Shown here piece by piece: positions 8,859 through 18,700 of a stretch of 64,000 nucleotides of DNA. Origin of the DNA: Nannocystis sp. (GTDB lineage Bacteria; Myxococcota_A; Polyangia; Nannocystales; Nannocystaceae); contig NZ_JADJNN010000019.1 in assembly GCF_016714285.1 (NCBI RefSeq), positions 1-64,000 on the forward strand, read 5' to 3'. The position numbers were made by a program, and so were the translations under genes. How positions within the stretch are numbered: the stretch's first letter is position 1; every line of letters begins with the position of its first letter. Below the pieces are notes generated by a model. It made no database searches. It was not told where the DNA came from and saw only the letters and a list, made by a program, of their open reading frames with translations.

Positions 8859-11777
8859 ATGCCGCCCGCCCCGACCCCCGGCTCCGAGCTCACGCTGGCG
8901 GCCAGCAGCGCCTCCGCGGCGCAGCCCACCGGCGCCGAGGCGACCCTGGCGATGAGCGCCGGCGATGCCACCATCGCCAGCGTCCGCCAGAGCCCGAGGC
9001 CCGCGGACGAGGCCCTCGTGCCGGGCGCACGGCTCGGCCGCTACGTACTCGAGCGCCTGCTCGGTCAGGGCGGCATGGGCACCGTCTACATCGCCCACGA
9101 CCCCGACCTCGATCGCAAGGTCGCGATCAAGGTGCTGCACACCGGCGTCGCCGCGACGGACGCCACCAGCGGGCCCCAGCGCCTGCTGCGTGAGGCCCAG
9201 GCGATGGCCAGGCTCAGCCACCCCAACGTCGTCGCCGTGCACGACGTCGGCGTCGTCGGCTCGCGCCTGTTCATCGCCATGGAGCTGATCGACGGCAGCG
9301 ATCTGCGCCGCTGGCTCGCCGAGACCAAGCGGCCGTGGCAGGCGATCGTCGAGGTCTTCGTCGCCGCCGGTGCGGGCCTCGCCGCGGCCCACGACGCCGG
9401 CATCATCCACCGCGACTTCAAGCCCGACAACGTGCTCATCGCCCGCAACGGCCGGGTCACCGTCGGCGACTTCGGGCTCGCGGCCGCCACCGCCGACGCG
9501 CCCCCGCGGGAGGACGTGTCGCTCAAGTCCTGGCTCGGCGAGGCCGGCACGCTGACCGTCCCCGGCGCGGTGATGGGCACGCCCGCGTACATGGCCCCGG
9601 AGCAGATGGACGGCGGCGAGATCACGCCCGCAGTCGATATCTTCGCCTTCTGCGTCGCCCTCCACGAGGCCATCCACGGCCAGCGCCCGTTCCGCGGCGA
9701 CAGCATCGCCAACCTCTTCCTCGCCATTCACAGCGAGGAGCCGGCCCAGTCTGCCACCCGGGTCCCGCGTCGCCTCACCCGCGCCCTCCGACGCGGCCTC
9801 GCGGCCAGCCCCGGCGCCCGCCAGCCCTCGATGCACGCGCTGCTCGCCGAGCTGCGCCCGCTCATCGCCTCGCGTCGCCGCCTGTGGTTCGGCGCCGCCG
9901 CGCTCGTGGCCGTCACCGCGGGCGCTGGCGCGGCCCTGTGGAGCGCCTCGACCGACGCGACCGTGTGCGGCGGCGGCGAAGCGGCGGTCGCCGAGCTGTG
10001 GTCGCCGGCCCGCCGCGAGGCGCTGCAGCTCGCGTTCACCGGCTCCAAGGTCGTGCACGCCGCGAACACCTGGAAGCTGGTCGCCACCCGCATCGACGCG
10101 TTCGCGGAGGCGTGGTCGACCGCCCGCCTCGACGCCTGCGAGGACACCCACCTGCGCGGCGAGCAGTCCACCGAGGCCCTCGATCGCCGCATGGTCTGCC
10201 TCGACCGCCAGCTCCGCGACCTCGATCGCGTGCTCGACTTCCTCGCCGCGCCCGACCCGAAGATCATCGACAACGCGATCGCCCTGGTCCGCGACCTGCC
10301 CGCGCCGGCGAAGTGCGACGCCGCCGCGGCGCTCACCGCCGCCGCCAGCTCGGCCACCCTCGCCGCGCCCGAGCTGGCCCGCCTCGACGAGGCCATCACC
10401 CACGCGCGCCTGCTCTACCGCGCCGGCAAGTACACCCAGGCGATCGACGAGCTGCAGCCGATCATCGCCCGCCTGCAGGAGCTCAATGACCCCAAGCTGC
10501 TGGTCCGGGCCCTCACCGCCCGCGCCCAGGCTGGCTACATCGACTCGCGCCCCGAGTCCCAGACGTGGAACACCGCCGCCCTCGAGGCCGCGCTGCGCAC
10601 CGGCGACGACGCCCGCTTCGCCGACATCGCCGCCAACCAGCTCGGCCTCGTCGGCGCCGAGGCGCCCGCCCGCGAGCTGTGGCTGCGCCTCGGCGAGGCC
10701 GCGCTGCAGCGCCACGGCGGCGACGACTCGACCCAGGCCAAGCTGCTCACCAACTACGGCAACGCCCTGCGCAACGACGGCCGCGTCAAGGACGCGGAGG
10801 TCGCCCACCGCGCCGCGCTCGAGCTGCGCCGCCGCGACCCCGACTCCCCGACCCTGCTCGCCGACGCCCTGTTCAACGTCTCGGCCGTGCTGTCCACGCA
10901 GGAGCGCATCCCCGAGGCCCTCCCGCTCGCCCACGAGGCGATCGACATCTGGACCCGCGAGCTCGGGCCGCAGCACCCGCGCATGGTCACCGCCCTCAGC
11001 AACCTCGCCGTCATGGCCAAGCGCAACGCCGACTACGACGACGCCACAGACCTCGCGACCCGGGCCCTCGATCTGTCACGCACGCTGCGCGGCGAGCAGC
11101 ACCCCGACGTCGGCCAGCAGTACGCGCTGGTCGCCTCGATCGAGAACTGGCGCGGCGACTTCGTCGCGGCGGGCGAGCACTTCGACCGCGCCCTCGCGAT
11201 CCTCAAGGCTGCCGGCCCCGCCCGGGCCGAGCGCACCGCCGGCATCTTCCTCACCGCCGCCAGCTACCGCGTCGACGCCGGCGACCTCGCCGGCGCCGAG
11301 GCCCTGCTCGACGATGCCCTGAAGCTCGACACCAAGTATCCGCCGGGGCACCCGTTCTGGACCGGCGAGGCCAGCACGCGCGTCCAGATCGCCCTCGCCC
11401 GCGGCCAGCTCGACACCGCCGAGCGCGAGCTCCAGCGCGAGCGGGCCCTGCTCGCCAGGTCCGAGCAGCCCGACCTGCTCGCCCGCCTGTACCTCGCGCT
11501 CTACCAGGCCGAGCTCGACCTCCACCGCAACCGCATCAAGGAGGGCCTCGCGGTCCTCGAGCCCCTCGCCAGCGAGCACCCCCGCGAGCTCAAACACCCC
11601 TACAACCGGGCCCAGCTCGAGTTCCTGCGCGCGCGCCTGCTCTGGCAGGCCGACCGCCAGCGCGAGGCCCTCAGCGCCGCCGAGCAGGCCCGCGCCCTCT
11701 ACGTCAGCCTCGCCGCCGGCTTCGCCCCCCGCGCGGCCGAGGTCAACGCGTGGATCGAGGCCCACGCGCCGCCCTGA
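8859..11777 (+). CDS. Ser/Thr protein kinase with C-terminal TPR domain (kinase 1)
   Basis: A 972-residue membrane kinase. The Pkn-type kinase domain spans about residues 60-325: glycine loop GQGGMGTVY at 69, Lys91 (AIKVL), HRDFKPDN with catalytic Asp186, DFG at 204-206 and APEQ at 247. The active-site set is complete, so it should be catalytically active. One transmembrane helix follows at about 342-361, then an external or periplasmic half made of helical TPR-like repeats (for example LTNYGNALRNDGRVKDAE and LSNLAVMAKRNADYDDA). Architecture and length match other myxobacterial kinase-TPR receptors, in which the TPR part is presumed to sense or dock partners. Divergent from the DUF202 gene; convergent with the giant operon, 75 bp away. 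Confidence 0.92.
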   Translation: MPPAPTPGSELTLAASSASAAQPTGAEATLAMSAGDATIASVRQSPRPADEALVPGARLGRYVLERLLGQGGMGTVYIAHDPDLDRKVAIKVLHTGVAATDATSGPQRLLREAQAMARLSHPNVVAVHDVGVVGSRLFIAMELIDGSDLRRWLAETKRPWQAIVEVFVAAGAGLAAAHDAGIIHRDFKPDNVLIARNGRVTVGDFGLAAATADAPPREDVSLKSWLGEAGTLTVPGAVMGTPAYMAPEQMDGGEITPAVDIFAFCVALHEAIHGQRPFRGDSIANLFLAIHSEEPAQSATRVPRRLTRALRRGLAASPGARQPSMHALLAELRPLIASRRRLWFGAAALVAVTAGAGAALWSASTDATVCGGGEAAVAELWSPARREALQLAFTGSKVVHAANTWKLVATRIDAFAEAWSTARLDACEDTHLRGEQSTEALDRRMVCLDRQLRDLDRVLDFLAAPDPKIIDNAIALVRDLPAPAKCDAAAALTAAASSATLAAPELARLDEAITHARLLYRAGKYTQAIDELQPIIARLQELNDPKLLVRALTARAQAGYIDSRPESQTWNTAALEAALRTGDDARFADIAANQLGLVGAEAPARELWLRLGEAALQRHGGDDSTQAKLLTNYGNALRNDGRVKDAEVAHRAALELRRRDPDSPTLLADALFNVSAVLSTQERIPEALPLAHEAIDIWTRELGPQHPRMVTALSNLAVMAKRNADYDDATDLATRALDLSRTLRGEQHPDVGQQYALVASIENWRGDFVAAGEHFDRALAILKAAGPARAERTAGIFLTAASYRVDAGDLAGAEALLDDALKLDTKYPPGHPFWTGEASTRVQIALARGQLDTAERELQRERALLARSEQPDLLARLYLALYQAELDLHRNRIKEGLAVLEPLASEHPRELKHPYNRAQLEFLRARLLWQADRQREALSAAEQARALYVSLAAGFAPRAAEVNAWIEAHAPP

Positions 11778-11852
11778 TCCCGATATCCTCGGACTCCGTC
11801 AGCGCGATCGACGATATCACCGCTCCTCGCGGCGATCGGCTCCCGCAGCGCG

Positions 11853-14800
11853 CTACACGTCCTTGAGCTGCCAGAAGCAATGGGCCCGACGTTCCGCGTA
11901 GCCCTCCGGCTTGGGGATCCACGACAGTACGCGGCAGCAATCGCCGACCATTTGGAAGTCCGCGGCATAGACGTATTCGTCGGGGCCCAGGGCCCGGATG
12001 GTCACGTCGGCGCCGGAAGGCTCGAGCTCGAAGAAGCCCAGCCCGGCCCCCCCCACCGCGTAGACCCAGGGGAAGGCGCCGCTCGTGGCGAAGATGTTCC
12101 TTCGGTCCTTGTACGGATCGTCGATGAAGGTATTTTCGACCGTGAGCACCCATGTGCTGGCGAACAGCCACTCCTTGTGCTGCTCGTTGTAAATGGCGAA
12201 GCGCCCGGCCTGGACCTCCGAGACGACCCAGATGTTGTCGGGGAGGGCCGCGCCGCCACCCTTGGCCACGAACACGCCGCTGAATTCCTTGACCTTGTGG
12301 AAGCGCCACCAGCCGGCGGCGAACATGTACCCTTGCTGGTCGACGTTGTAGATGCGGCACCGCCTGGAGTTGCGCCGACGCACCTTCCCCTGTTCGGGGA
12401 AGCCGCCGTCGTCGGTCACGTCGTACCAGACGACCGCCGGGCTCGTGGACACGACCTGAAACCCCCTGGCGGTCATCACGATGCCGCCGCAGCGACCGGC
12501 ATAGGGCCCCTCCTTGACCCCGCCGTGATCCGCGGCCCACCATTCGCCGGGGCCGCCGACGTTCCCGTCCGGCGCCACAAACAGGGTGCGGCCGCCGCTG
12601 CTGTTGGTGGACCACACCTTCGCAATATGCTTATCGAACAGCACCAGATCACCGTCGTGCTGGAGGACGAGCCGATACTCGCCCCCGGGCGACTCGAACC
12701 ACTGTCCGCGCTCCAGCTGCGAGCCCGACGATCCGCGGGCCCACGTGCTGCTCCACATGGTCAGGGCACCGTCACGCACGGCGATCTCCCCGCCGCTCTC
12801 GACGAAGATCTTGGGGTTCAGCGACACCGCGGATTTTCCGCCACATTGCTCGGTGCTCCAGATCGGCGTGGCGCTCCGCCGACCATAGACCCGGAGGTAT
12901 CCGTCGGTCCCGAGCCGGGCCATCGCCCAGTCGCGCGGGTTCACGAAGGAGGCGGTGCCATCCTGACTCACGAGACTATCGGCACGAAACAGCCACTCCC
13001 CGGCCGCGAGCTCACGGACGATCTTCCGCGGGGCGCGCCACAGCAAGACGCCGCTGCGGGAGCGAATCTCCAGCCGCCCGTCGTCCTCCAGGACCAGGCG
13101 GCTGCCGCTGTACTCGACGGCGTGATCGTGCTGCCGCGTCACCCCCTGGAGGCTCGCGGCGACGTTGAAGGCGTCGTGCTCCGCGCCCCAGATGGCGCCG
13201 AAATCGTGGGCACCCCAGGCAGGATCCGTGCCGGTCGCGGTGCGGTAGACGACCAGATCGCCGTCCGCCGCCTGCAGCCGGACACAGCCCGCATTGCCCG
13301 CTGTGCTCGTCTGCCACAGCACCGTGCGCTCGGGCTCCCAGGTGCCGCGTTTGTCCAGATCCGAGCCAGGCTTCCTCGGCTTCCAGGTGCTCCCGGCGCC
13401 GAGGCGGTACAGCACCAGGTCGCCATCGGGCTGGTACACGAGCTGGTGCCGGCCGTCGCGCGACAGGAGGTAATCGTCGGGCTTCAGCTCGGCGCCGGCC
13501 TCGAGGGAGTGGCCGCGCCACCGCGTCGCCCCGGCGGCGGATGGTTCGGCGAGCGGGGCGACGTTCATGCCGGCGAAGCCGATGAGCTCGAGCAGCTCGC
13601 CCTGGATCCGCCACAAGGTGCCGTCCTCCTTCCGGCAATACACGGAGCCCTCGCTCGAGACCGGGCGCGTCGAACCCTGCGCGTCCTTCACGAACCGCGG
13701 TGCCGACCGCGTGCACGCGAAGTGGGCCCCCAGGGCCCCGGGGAAGAGGTGCCCGCAGCGCACCCACACGTCGAGCCGGGGGTCGTAGGCCCGGTCCTGG
13801 CGCACGTTCCTGCGGCCTGGATCGGGTCGGCTGCTGCGGGCCACGAGGGCGCCGCCGACGACGACGAGCGCGCTCCCGTGATCGACACAGCGCGGGTCCT
13901 CCTGCCATACATGGCGACCGTCGACCTTCACCGATTCGCTGCCACCCTCCTCGCAGCTCAGGTTGTAGCGCAGCTCCTTGCCCAGCAGGTATGCCGCGTC
14001 CCCGAGCTGGGCCCGCTGAAGCAGGTCGAGCTTGGCCAGGCGGTGGTTGACCGAGGCCGCCTCGCGCGGCGCCATCAGCGAGCCCGGCGTCGAGTCGACC
14101 GCCCGCGGGTCGATTCGCAGCAGGGCGCCGGTGCGTGCGTTGAGCGCGAACAGGCATCCACCGGCCGCGCCCGGCACGGCGACCACCTCCCACGCGGGCC
14201 ACGCCAGCCTGGCGAGCCACGGCTCGTCGATGAAGTCGGGCGTCACGCCCAGCGCGTAGGACCTGGCGACGCCGTCGCCCCGCACGTAGACCCGCGTGCC
14301 GATCGCCACGAGGTGCAGGCGCTGGGCGCCGGCAAACGCCGCCGGCAGGGTCGCCTCGCGGGTCACGGTGAGCTCGGGCAACGCGAGCTCCTTCACCTTG
14401 AGCACGGCGCCCTCCTGCACCACCGCCACCAGCCCGCGCATGTCCTCGGGATCCCCGACGCCCGTGACGCCGAGGCAGCGGACCTTGCCCAGCGGCCACT
14501 TGCACTCGGCGACAATCTGCTGGTTCGTCTCCCAGACGAAGCGGAGCTCGAGGCCCTGGTCGGTCGCCACCGCGACCCACTCGACGGTCCGCGTCCCGCC
14601 CGCGACGGCCTTCGGCCGACCGTCCTGGACCACGCCCCAGAAGCGCCCGGCGACGAAGCCCAGGACCGTGCTCTGCGGGCTCGGCACCGTGGCGATCGCG
14701 CGCGCCTTCACGGCGGTGACCGTCAGGTCGACGATCTTGCCCACCTCCAGGCCCTTGGGGTCGCTCGTATCGTAGGAGGCCGCGATCGTCCATTTCTCGC

Positions 14801-15749
14801 CCTCCGCGGTCGGGCCGAACTGGACCTGAAACGACCTGTTGAGCCCGGGCTCGGGGTGATCGGGCTTCCTCGCGTGCTTGCCCAGGGTCGGCGTCACGTG
14901 CTCCTGCTCGGAGCTGCGGACATCGAAGCGCACCCGCGTGAGGTTGACGCCCATCCAGAAGCACGCCATCGGGCCGGACGGGAGGATCACCCCGGAGGGG
15001 CGCAGCAGCCCCCGGAACCCGTACTGCGGCCGATCGATGTCGATCGCCACCTCCCGGCTGACCCGGTGCTGGACGCCGTTGACCATGATCTCGGCCTCGA
15101 GCACATAGTCGGCCCGGTCGAGCGCCCAGACGGTCTGCGTCTGGCCGGGCACCGCGGCGATCTCCCGGGCGCCGAGCATCGAACCCTTGAGCTTCGCCGT
15201 CCCGGGGACGATGTTCTGCAGGGTCCAGCTCAGCGTGACCGGCTGCCCGAACGCGAGGGCCACGGTGTCAGCCGGATTCGACTCCAGGCGCACGACGGGG
15301 TCCGCCGCCTGGGCCTGGGCCTTCGCCGCGATGTCCGCCAGGGGCGCCGCGTCGAGCCCGAACAGCGCCACCTTCGCCCCGGTGATCACCGTGTCCTTCG
15401 CGGGCTTCTTGATCGGGACCGTGAGGCTCAGCTTCCAGGCGCCCGCGGCGGGCGTCCCACCGGGCTTTCGCCGCAGCGAGATGACCCACTCCTTCCCCGG
15501 CGTGTTGGTCACAGTCCAGGTCTGCGCCGCGTCCTTGACCTCGCGGGCCAGCAGCGGGCGGGCGGCCTCCTCCACCCATTCCTTCGGCACGATCACCATG
15601 ATGCTCCCGTCGCCGGGGCCCGTCATGGATTCGAGGCACAGGTCCAGGACGGCGGTCTCCTTGTTGTCGCTGCCCACGGTCCGCCCGGGGCTGACAAACG
15701 CGGTGACCGTATATTTATCGCCGACTCGGGTAATGCTTGCAGCAGTCAT
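11853..15749 (-). CDS. Giant-operon gene 5: Ig/propeller-like protein with bulb-lectin and trefoil-like repeats
   Basis: A 1298-residue protein without signal peptide or membrane helix. The N-terminal 250 residues look like beta-sandwich modules. The stretch about 280-720 has repeating beta-strands that could be a propeller. From about 740 to 1070 there are at least two clear bulb-type (B-)lectin repeats, with LVYQPDGDLVLYR near 775 and LVLQHDGDLVLFD near 1036, and weaker copies between (LVLEDDGRLEIRS near 890). The C-terminal 200 residues carry three spaced repeats (RIYNVDQQGYMFAA, AIYNEQHKEWLFAS, ALGPDEYVYAAD) that suggest a beta-trefoil. Carbohydrate binding is therefore likely. The ATG overlaps the preceding stop (ATGA), which set the start; AAGGA precedes it inside gene 4. 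The frame is open far upstream of this ATG but there it only shadows gene 4. Confidence 0.8.
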   Translation of the reverse strand: MTAASITRVGDKYTVTAFVSPGRTVGSDNKETAVLDLCLESMTGPGDGSIMVIVPKEWVEEAARPLLAREVKDAAQTWTVTNTPGKEWVISLRRKPGGTPAAGAWKLSLTVPIKKPAKDTVITGAKVALFGLDAAPLADIAAKAQAQAADPVVRLESNPADTVALAFGQPVTLSWTLQNIVPGTAKLKGSMLGAREIAAVPGQTQTVWALDRADYVLEAEIMVNGVQHRVSREVAIDIDRPQYGFRGLLRPSGVILPSGPMACFWMGVNLTRVRFDVRSSEQEHVTPTLGKHARKPDHPEPGLNRSFQVQFGPTAEGEKWTIAASYDTSDPKGLEVGKIVDLTVTAVKARAIATVPSPQSTVLGFVAGRFWGVVQDGRPKAVAGGTRTVEWVAVATDQGLELRFVWETNQQIVAECKWPLGKVRCLGVTGVGDPEDMRGLVAVVQEGAVLKVKELALPELTVTREATLPAAFAGAQRLHLVAIGTRVYVRGDGVARSYALGVTPDFIDEPWLARLAWPAWEVVAVPGAAGGCLFALNARTGALLRIDPRAVDSTPGSLMAPREAASVNHRLAKLDLLQRAQLGDAAYLLGKELRYNLSCEEGGSESVKVDGRHVWQEDPRCVDHGSALVVVGGALVARSSRPDPGRRNVRQDRAYDPRLDVWVRCGHLFPGALGAHFACTRSAPRFVKDAQGSTRPVSSEGSVYCRKEDGTLWRIQGELLELIGFAGMNVAPLAEPSAAGATRWRGHSLEAGAELKPDDYLLSRDGRHQLVYQPDGDLVLYRLGAGSTWKPRKPGSDLDKRGTWEPERTVLWQTSTAGNAGCVRLQAADGDLVVYRTATGTDPAWGAHDFGAIWGAEHDAFNVAASLQGVTRQHDHAVEYSGSRLVLEDDGRLEIRSRSGVLLWRAPRKIVRELAAGEWLFRADSLVSQDGTASFVNPRDWAMARLGTDGYLRVYGRRSATPIWSTEQCGGKSAVSLNPKIFVESGGEIAVRDGALTMWSSTWARGSSGSQLERGQWFESPGGEYRLVLQHDGDLVLFDKHIAKVWSTNSSGGRTLFVAPDGNVGGPGEWWAADHGGVKEGPYAGRCGGIVMTARGFQVVSTSPAVVWYDVTDDGGFPEQGKVRRRNSRRCRIYNVDQQGYMFAAGWWRFHKVKEFSGVFVAKGGGAALPDNIWVVSEVQAGRFAIYNEQHKEWLFASTWVLTVENTFIDDPYKDRRNIFATSGAFPWVYAVGGAGLGFFELEPSGADVTIRALGPDEYVYAADFQMVGDCCRVLSWIPKPEGYAERRAHCFWQLKDV

Positions 15750-18700
15750 GGTGAGATCGTCCTTGCAGTTGGCGTGCTTCCAAGAATCAACATTCCGGCG
15801 GCGGCCGCGATCTCGCCGCTCGGGACCGGGGGGATCGGGCCCGCCGGATCGACCTCCACCGGCACCCCGCCGAGGAAGAACAGCGCCGGCGGCCGCGCGG
15901 GCTTGCCGGTACCGTCGGCGGCCCGCTCCCTGGCGTCGGGCGTGCGGACCCCGACCGGGATCGGCAGGTCCATGTGGGGTCGCTTCGCGGCGTCGGCCCC
16001 CAGCATGGCCCGCAGGTCGGCGTTGGAGTCCACGAGCACGGGATCGACGCGAATCACCGCAGGCAGCCGCGCGAGCACCTCCTCGTACATATCCGGCGGC
16101 AACGAGAACGCCGTCACCGGCAGCACGCCCGGATCGAGGTACAGCTTGCCGTGGGGATCGATGAGGAAGCTGACCGCCTTCGCCGCGGGCTGCTCGGCGC
16201 CCGGCAGATCCATCGTCAGCGCCTTCGCGTCGCTCGCCAGCTTCAAGGTCCGCTCGATCGGGCCGGCCTGCTCCTGGTACGCGATCAAGCCGTCGTCCGG
16301 CAGGTGCTGGCTGCCGATCTTCACGGACACGCTGCGCAGCGGGCTCCGCTCGCCCGCGATGAAGGCCGCGCCGCCCGCCATGAACTGCTTGAAGTTGTAG
16401 GTATTGGCCAGCCACGAGGCGTCGTGCACGGGGCCGCCGCGCCGCTCGATCTGCACATCGGCGCGGACCAGCGCCAGGGGCCGGCCGGTGAGCGCGGCCG
16501 GGGCCGGGTTGGCCTCGGAGCGGGCCGGCTGCGTGCGGGCGAGCGCCTCGTCGGCGAGCGCCATGAACCGGTCGAAGGCCGCCGCGCCCGTCAGGGCCGT
16601 CACGAATGCACGCAGCCCCGGATCCTTGATCGGCTCGCCCGTGGCCGCCGGCAGCGGCTGAAGCTTCGCGGCGCCCGCCTCGCGCACGATCATGCCCAGC
16701 GGCCCGCCATCGCGATCGTAGACGACCACCGCGTGATCGAGGCGGCTGGCGACGATCCAGCCCAGGATCTCCGGCTGCGTCACCACCAGCCGCGTGGGCT
16801 CGAGCACGCGGTCGTCCAGCGGCACCACGTCGGCTTGCGACTTCTGGGCCGCGCTCACGGCGGTGGTCGTCAACACCAGCGCCTGGCCGAACAGGTCGAC
16901 CACGCGGAGCTCGCGGATCCGCAGCGAGCCGCGGCGAAACCACTGGAAGGGCGTGTTGGGCGAGCACTGCGGGGGCCCGAGCGCGGCGCCCGACGACCCG
17001 TCGAAGCACTGGCCCGCGAGCGTGGCCCGCTCGGGCGCGATGCGAGGCAGCGAGTCGTGACGCGTGAGCAATTGCTGGTGGATGCCGCTCAGCGTCTGGC
17101 CGACCACGTCCCACTGCCCGATCGCGGCGAAGGCGTCGCTGCTGAGGATCGTGTGGACCGCGGCGTCGTGCTCCATCACCGCCTTGTCGAGGCGGTCGAG
17201 GCAGTCCTTGAAGACCCGCTGCGGGCGGTTGGCCAGCAGCGTGCGGCCCGCGAGCTGCGAGGCCGAGTCGTCGCCGACGATCCAGTCCACCTCCCAGTCG
17301 AGGAACAGCGGGAGCCACGGCTGCTGCACCCACAATGTGCACAGATCGGCCAGCGGCACCGTCGGCCCGTCGACGGTCGGCAGGTGGATCAGCGACGATC
17401 CGTCGAGCGTCGGCGGCCGCGAGCGCGGGTCGGCCCAGACCGCCGCGCCGCCGAGGTCGGCGAACAGACGGCGGCCGCGATCCACCCACTCGCTGAGGTT
17501 CGACTTGGCGTGGAACGCGGGCACGACGCTGCGCGCGCGCACCAGCGCCGCCACGGCCTCCTCGACGATCGAGGCCTCGTCGGCGAGCAGGCTCAGGACC
17601 GCGTCGAGGACGGGATCGCCGAGCCCCGACTTGAGCTTGGCAACGACCGAAGCACACGCGAGTCGGGCGTACTGGAAGCCCTGCCCATCCCGCGGCGCGT
17701 CGACGACGATCTGATCCGTGGAGCGACCCACCCGCGGCAGCGGCCGGAGCGGGAGCCGCGGGCTGACGTTGCGCACCGCCACCGCGGGCTCCTTGGGGAC
17801 ATAGAACGGCGCCGCTTCATGGGCGAAGGTGGTGAACTTCACCGGCAGCTCGCCGGCGACGAGCGCCGCGTCGAGGGCCGTGCTGAGTCCCTTCTCCTGC
17901 GCCGCAGCGGCCGCGACGAGCTTCTGATGCTCGGCCTGAAGCGCCCGCGTCTCGGCCGCCTGCGCTGCCACGTACGCCGGCAGACCGTCGACCTCGCTGC
18001 CGACCTTCTGGGCCATCCAGAAGCTCGTGTAGAGCGCCTCCACGGCGGAGGCGACCACCCACGACTTGCGGTCCGCCTGGGCCTGCGCGGCGTTGAGATC
18101 GGCGAGCAGCTTCGTCAAGGCGGCGCCGAGGGGCGGCATGTCCTTCGGAGCCGCCGCGGGATCGGCCGGCCCCACGCTCCACTCCTTGCCGCTGGAGACC
18201 GTCTGGAACGTGGCGAGACGCCGGGCGTGCGCCTTGACGTCCTCGGCCCCGACGGCGTCCCAGCGCGCCAGGGTGCCGTCCAGCAGCGCCTCGAGGACCG
18301 CGGCCATCTGGGCGCCCGAACCATCCTTCGTGCTGTCGTCCCGGTTGGCGCACAGCTCGGCCAGCGCCTGCTCGCCGGTCATGCCGACGCCGATCTGGGT
18401 CCGGTCGGGGTAGATCAGCGACTCGCAGGGGTGCTTGCGCGGGTGTTCGCTGGGATGCGGCGCGCCGAACGCGGGGCCGAGGTAGCTCCTCGGGTTGAAG
18501 TAATCGACGTACGCGACCATGCCGTGGAAGACGCAGCGCTCGCCGAGCGGCAGCGACAGCGTGTCGCTCGCCTTCTTCTTCTTCCCGTCGCCCGGCTCGT
18601 ACAGGCCCAGCGCCCGGCGAATATCGGCGACGCCGCCGCCCTGCAGCGTGGTGATCGGGTCGTCCACGCCGGGCTCGCGATACCAGCCGACGACGAGGTA

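Noticed and set aside
8817..10976. 719-codon open frame opposite kinase 1
   Set aside because: Gly/Val/Arg-rich shadow without domain; kinase 1 has all catalytic motifs in the other strand.
11880..16400. A 1506-codon open frame on the plus strand opposite the giant operon
   Set aside because: High-GC antisense shadow: rich in Arg, Pro, Gly, His, no known domain, while the minus-strand genes have motifs and coupled starts. The same holds for 15974-19522, 19375-21504 and 21473-23689.
15750..17657. In-frame upstream extension of giant-operon gene 5 (about 640 more codons)
   Set aside because: It is Arg/Pro/Ala-rich and lies fully inside gene 4 in another frame; the ATG at 15749 overlaps the gene 4 stop and opens normal protein.
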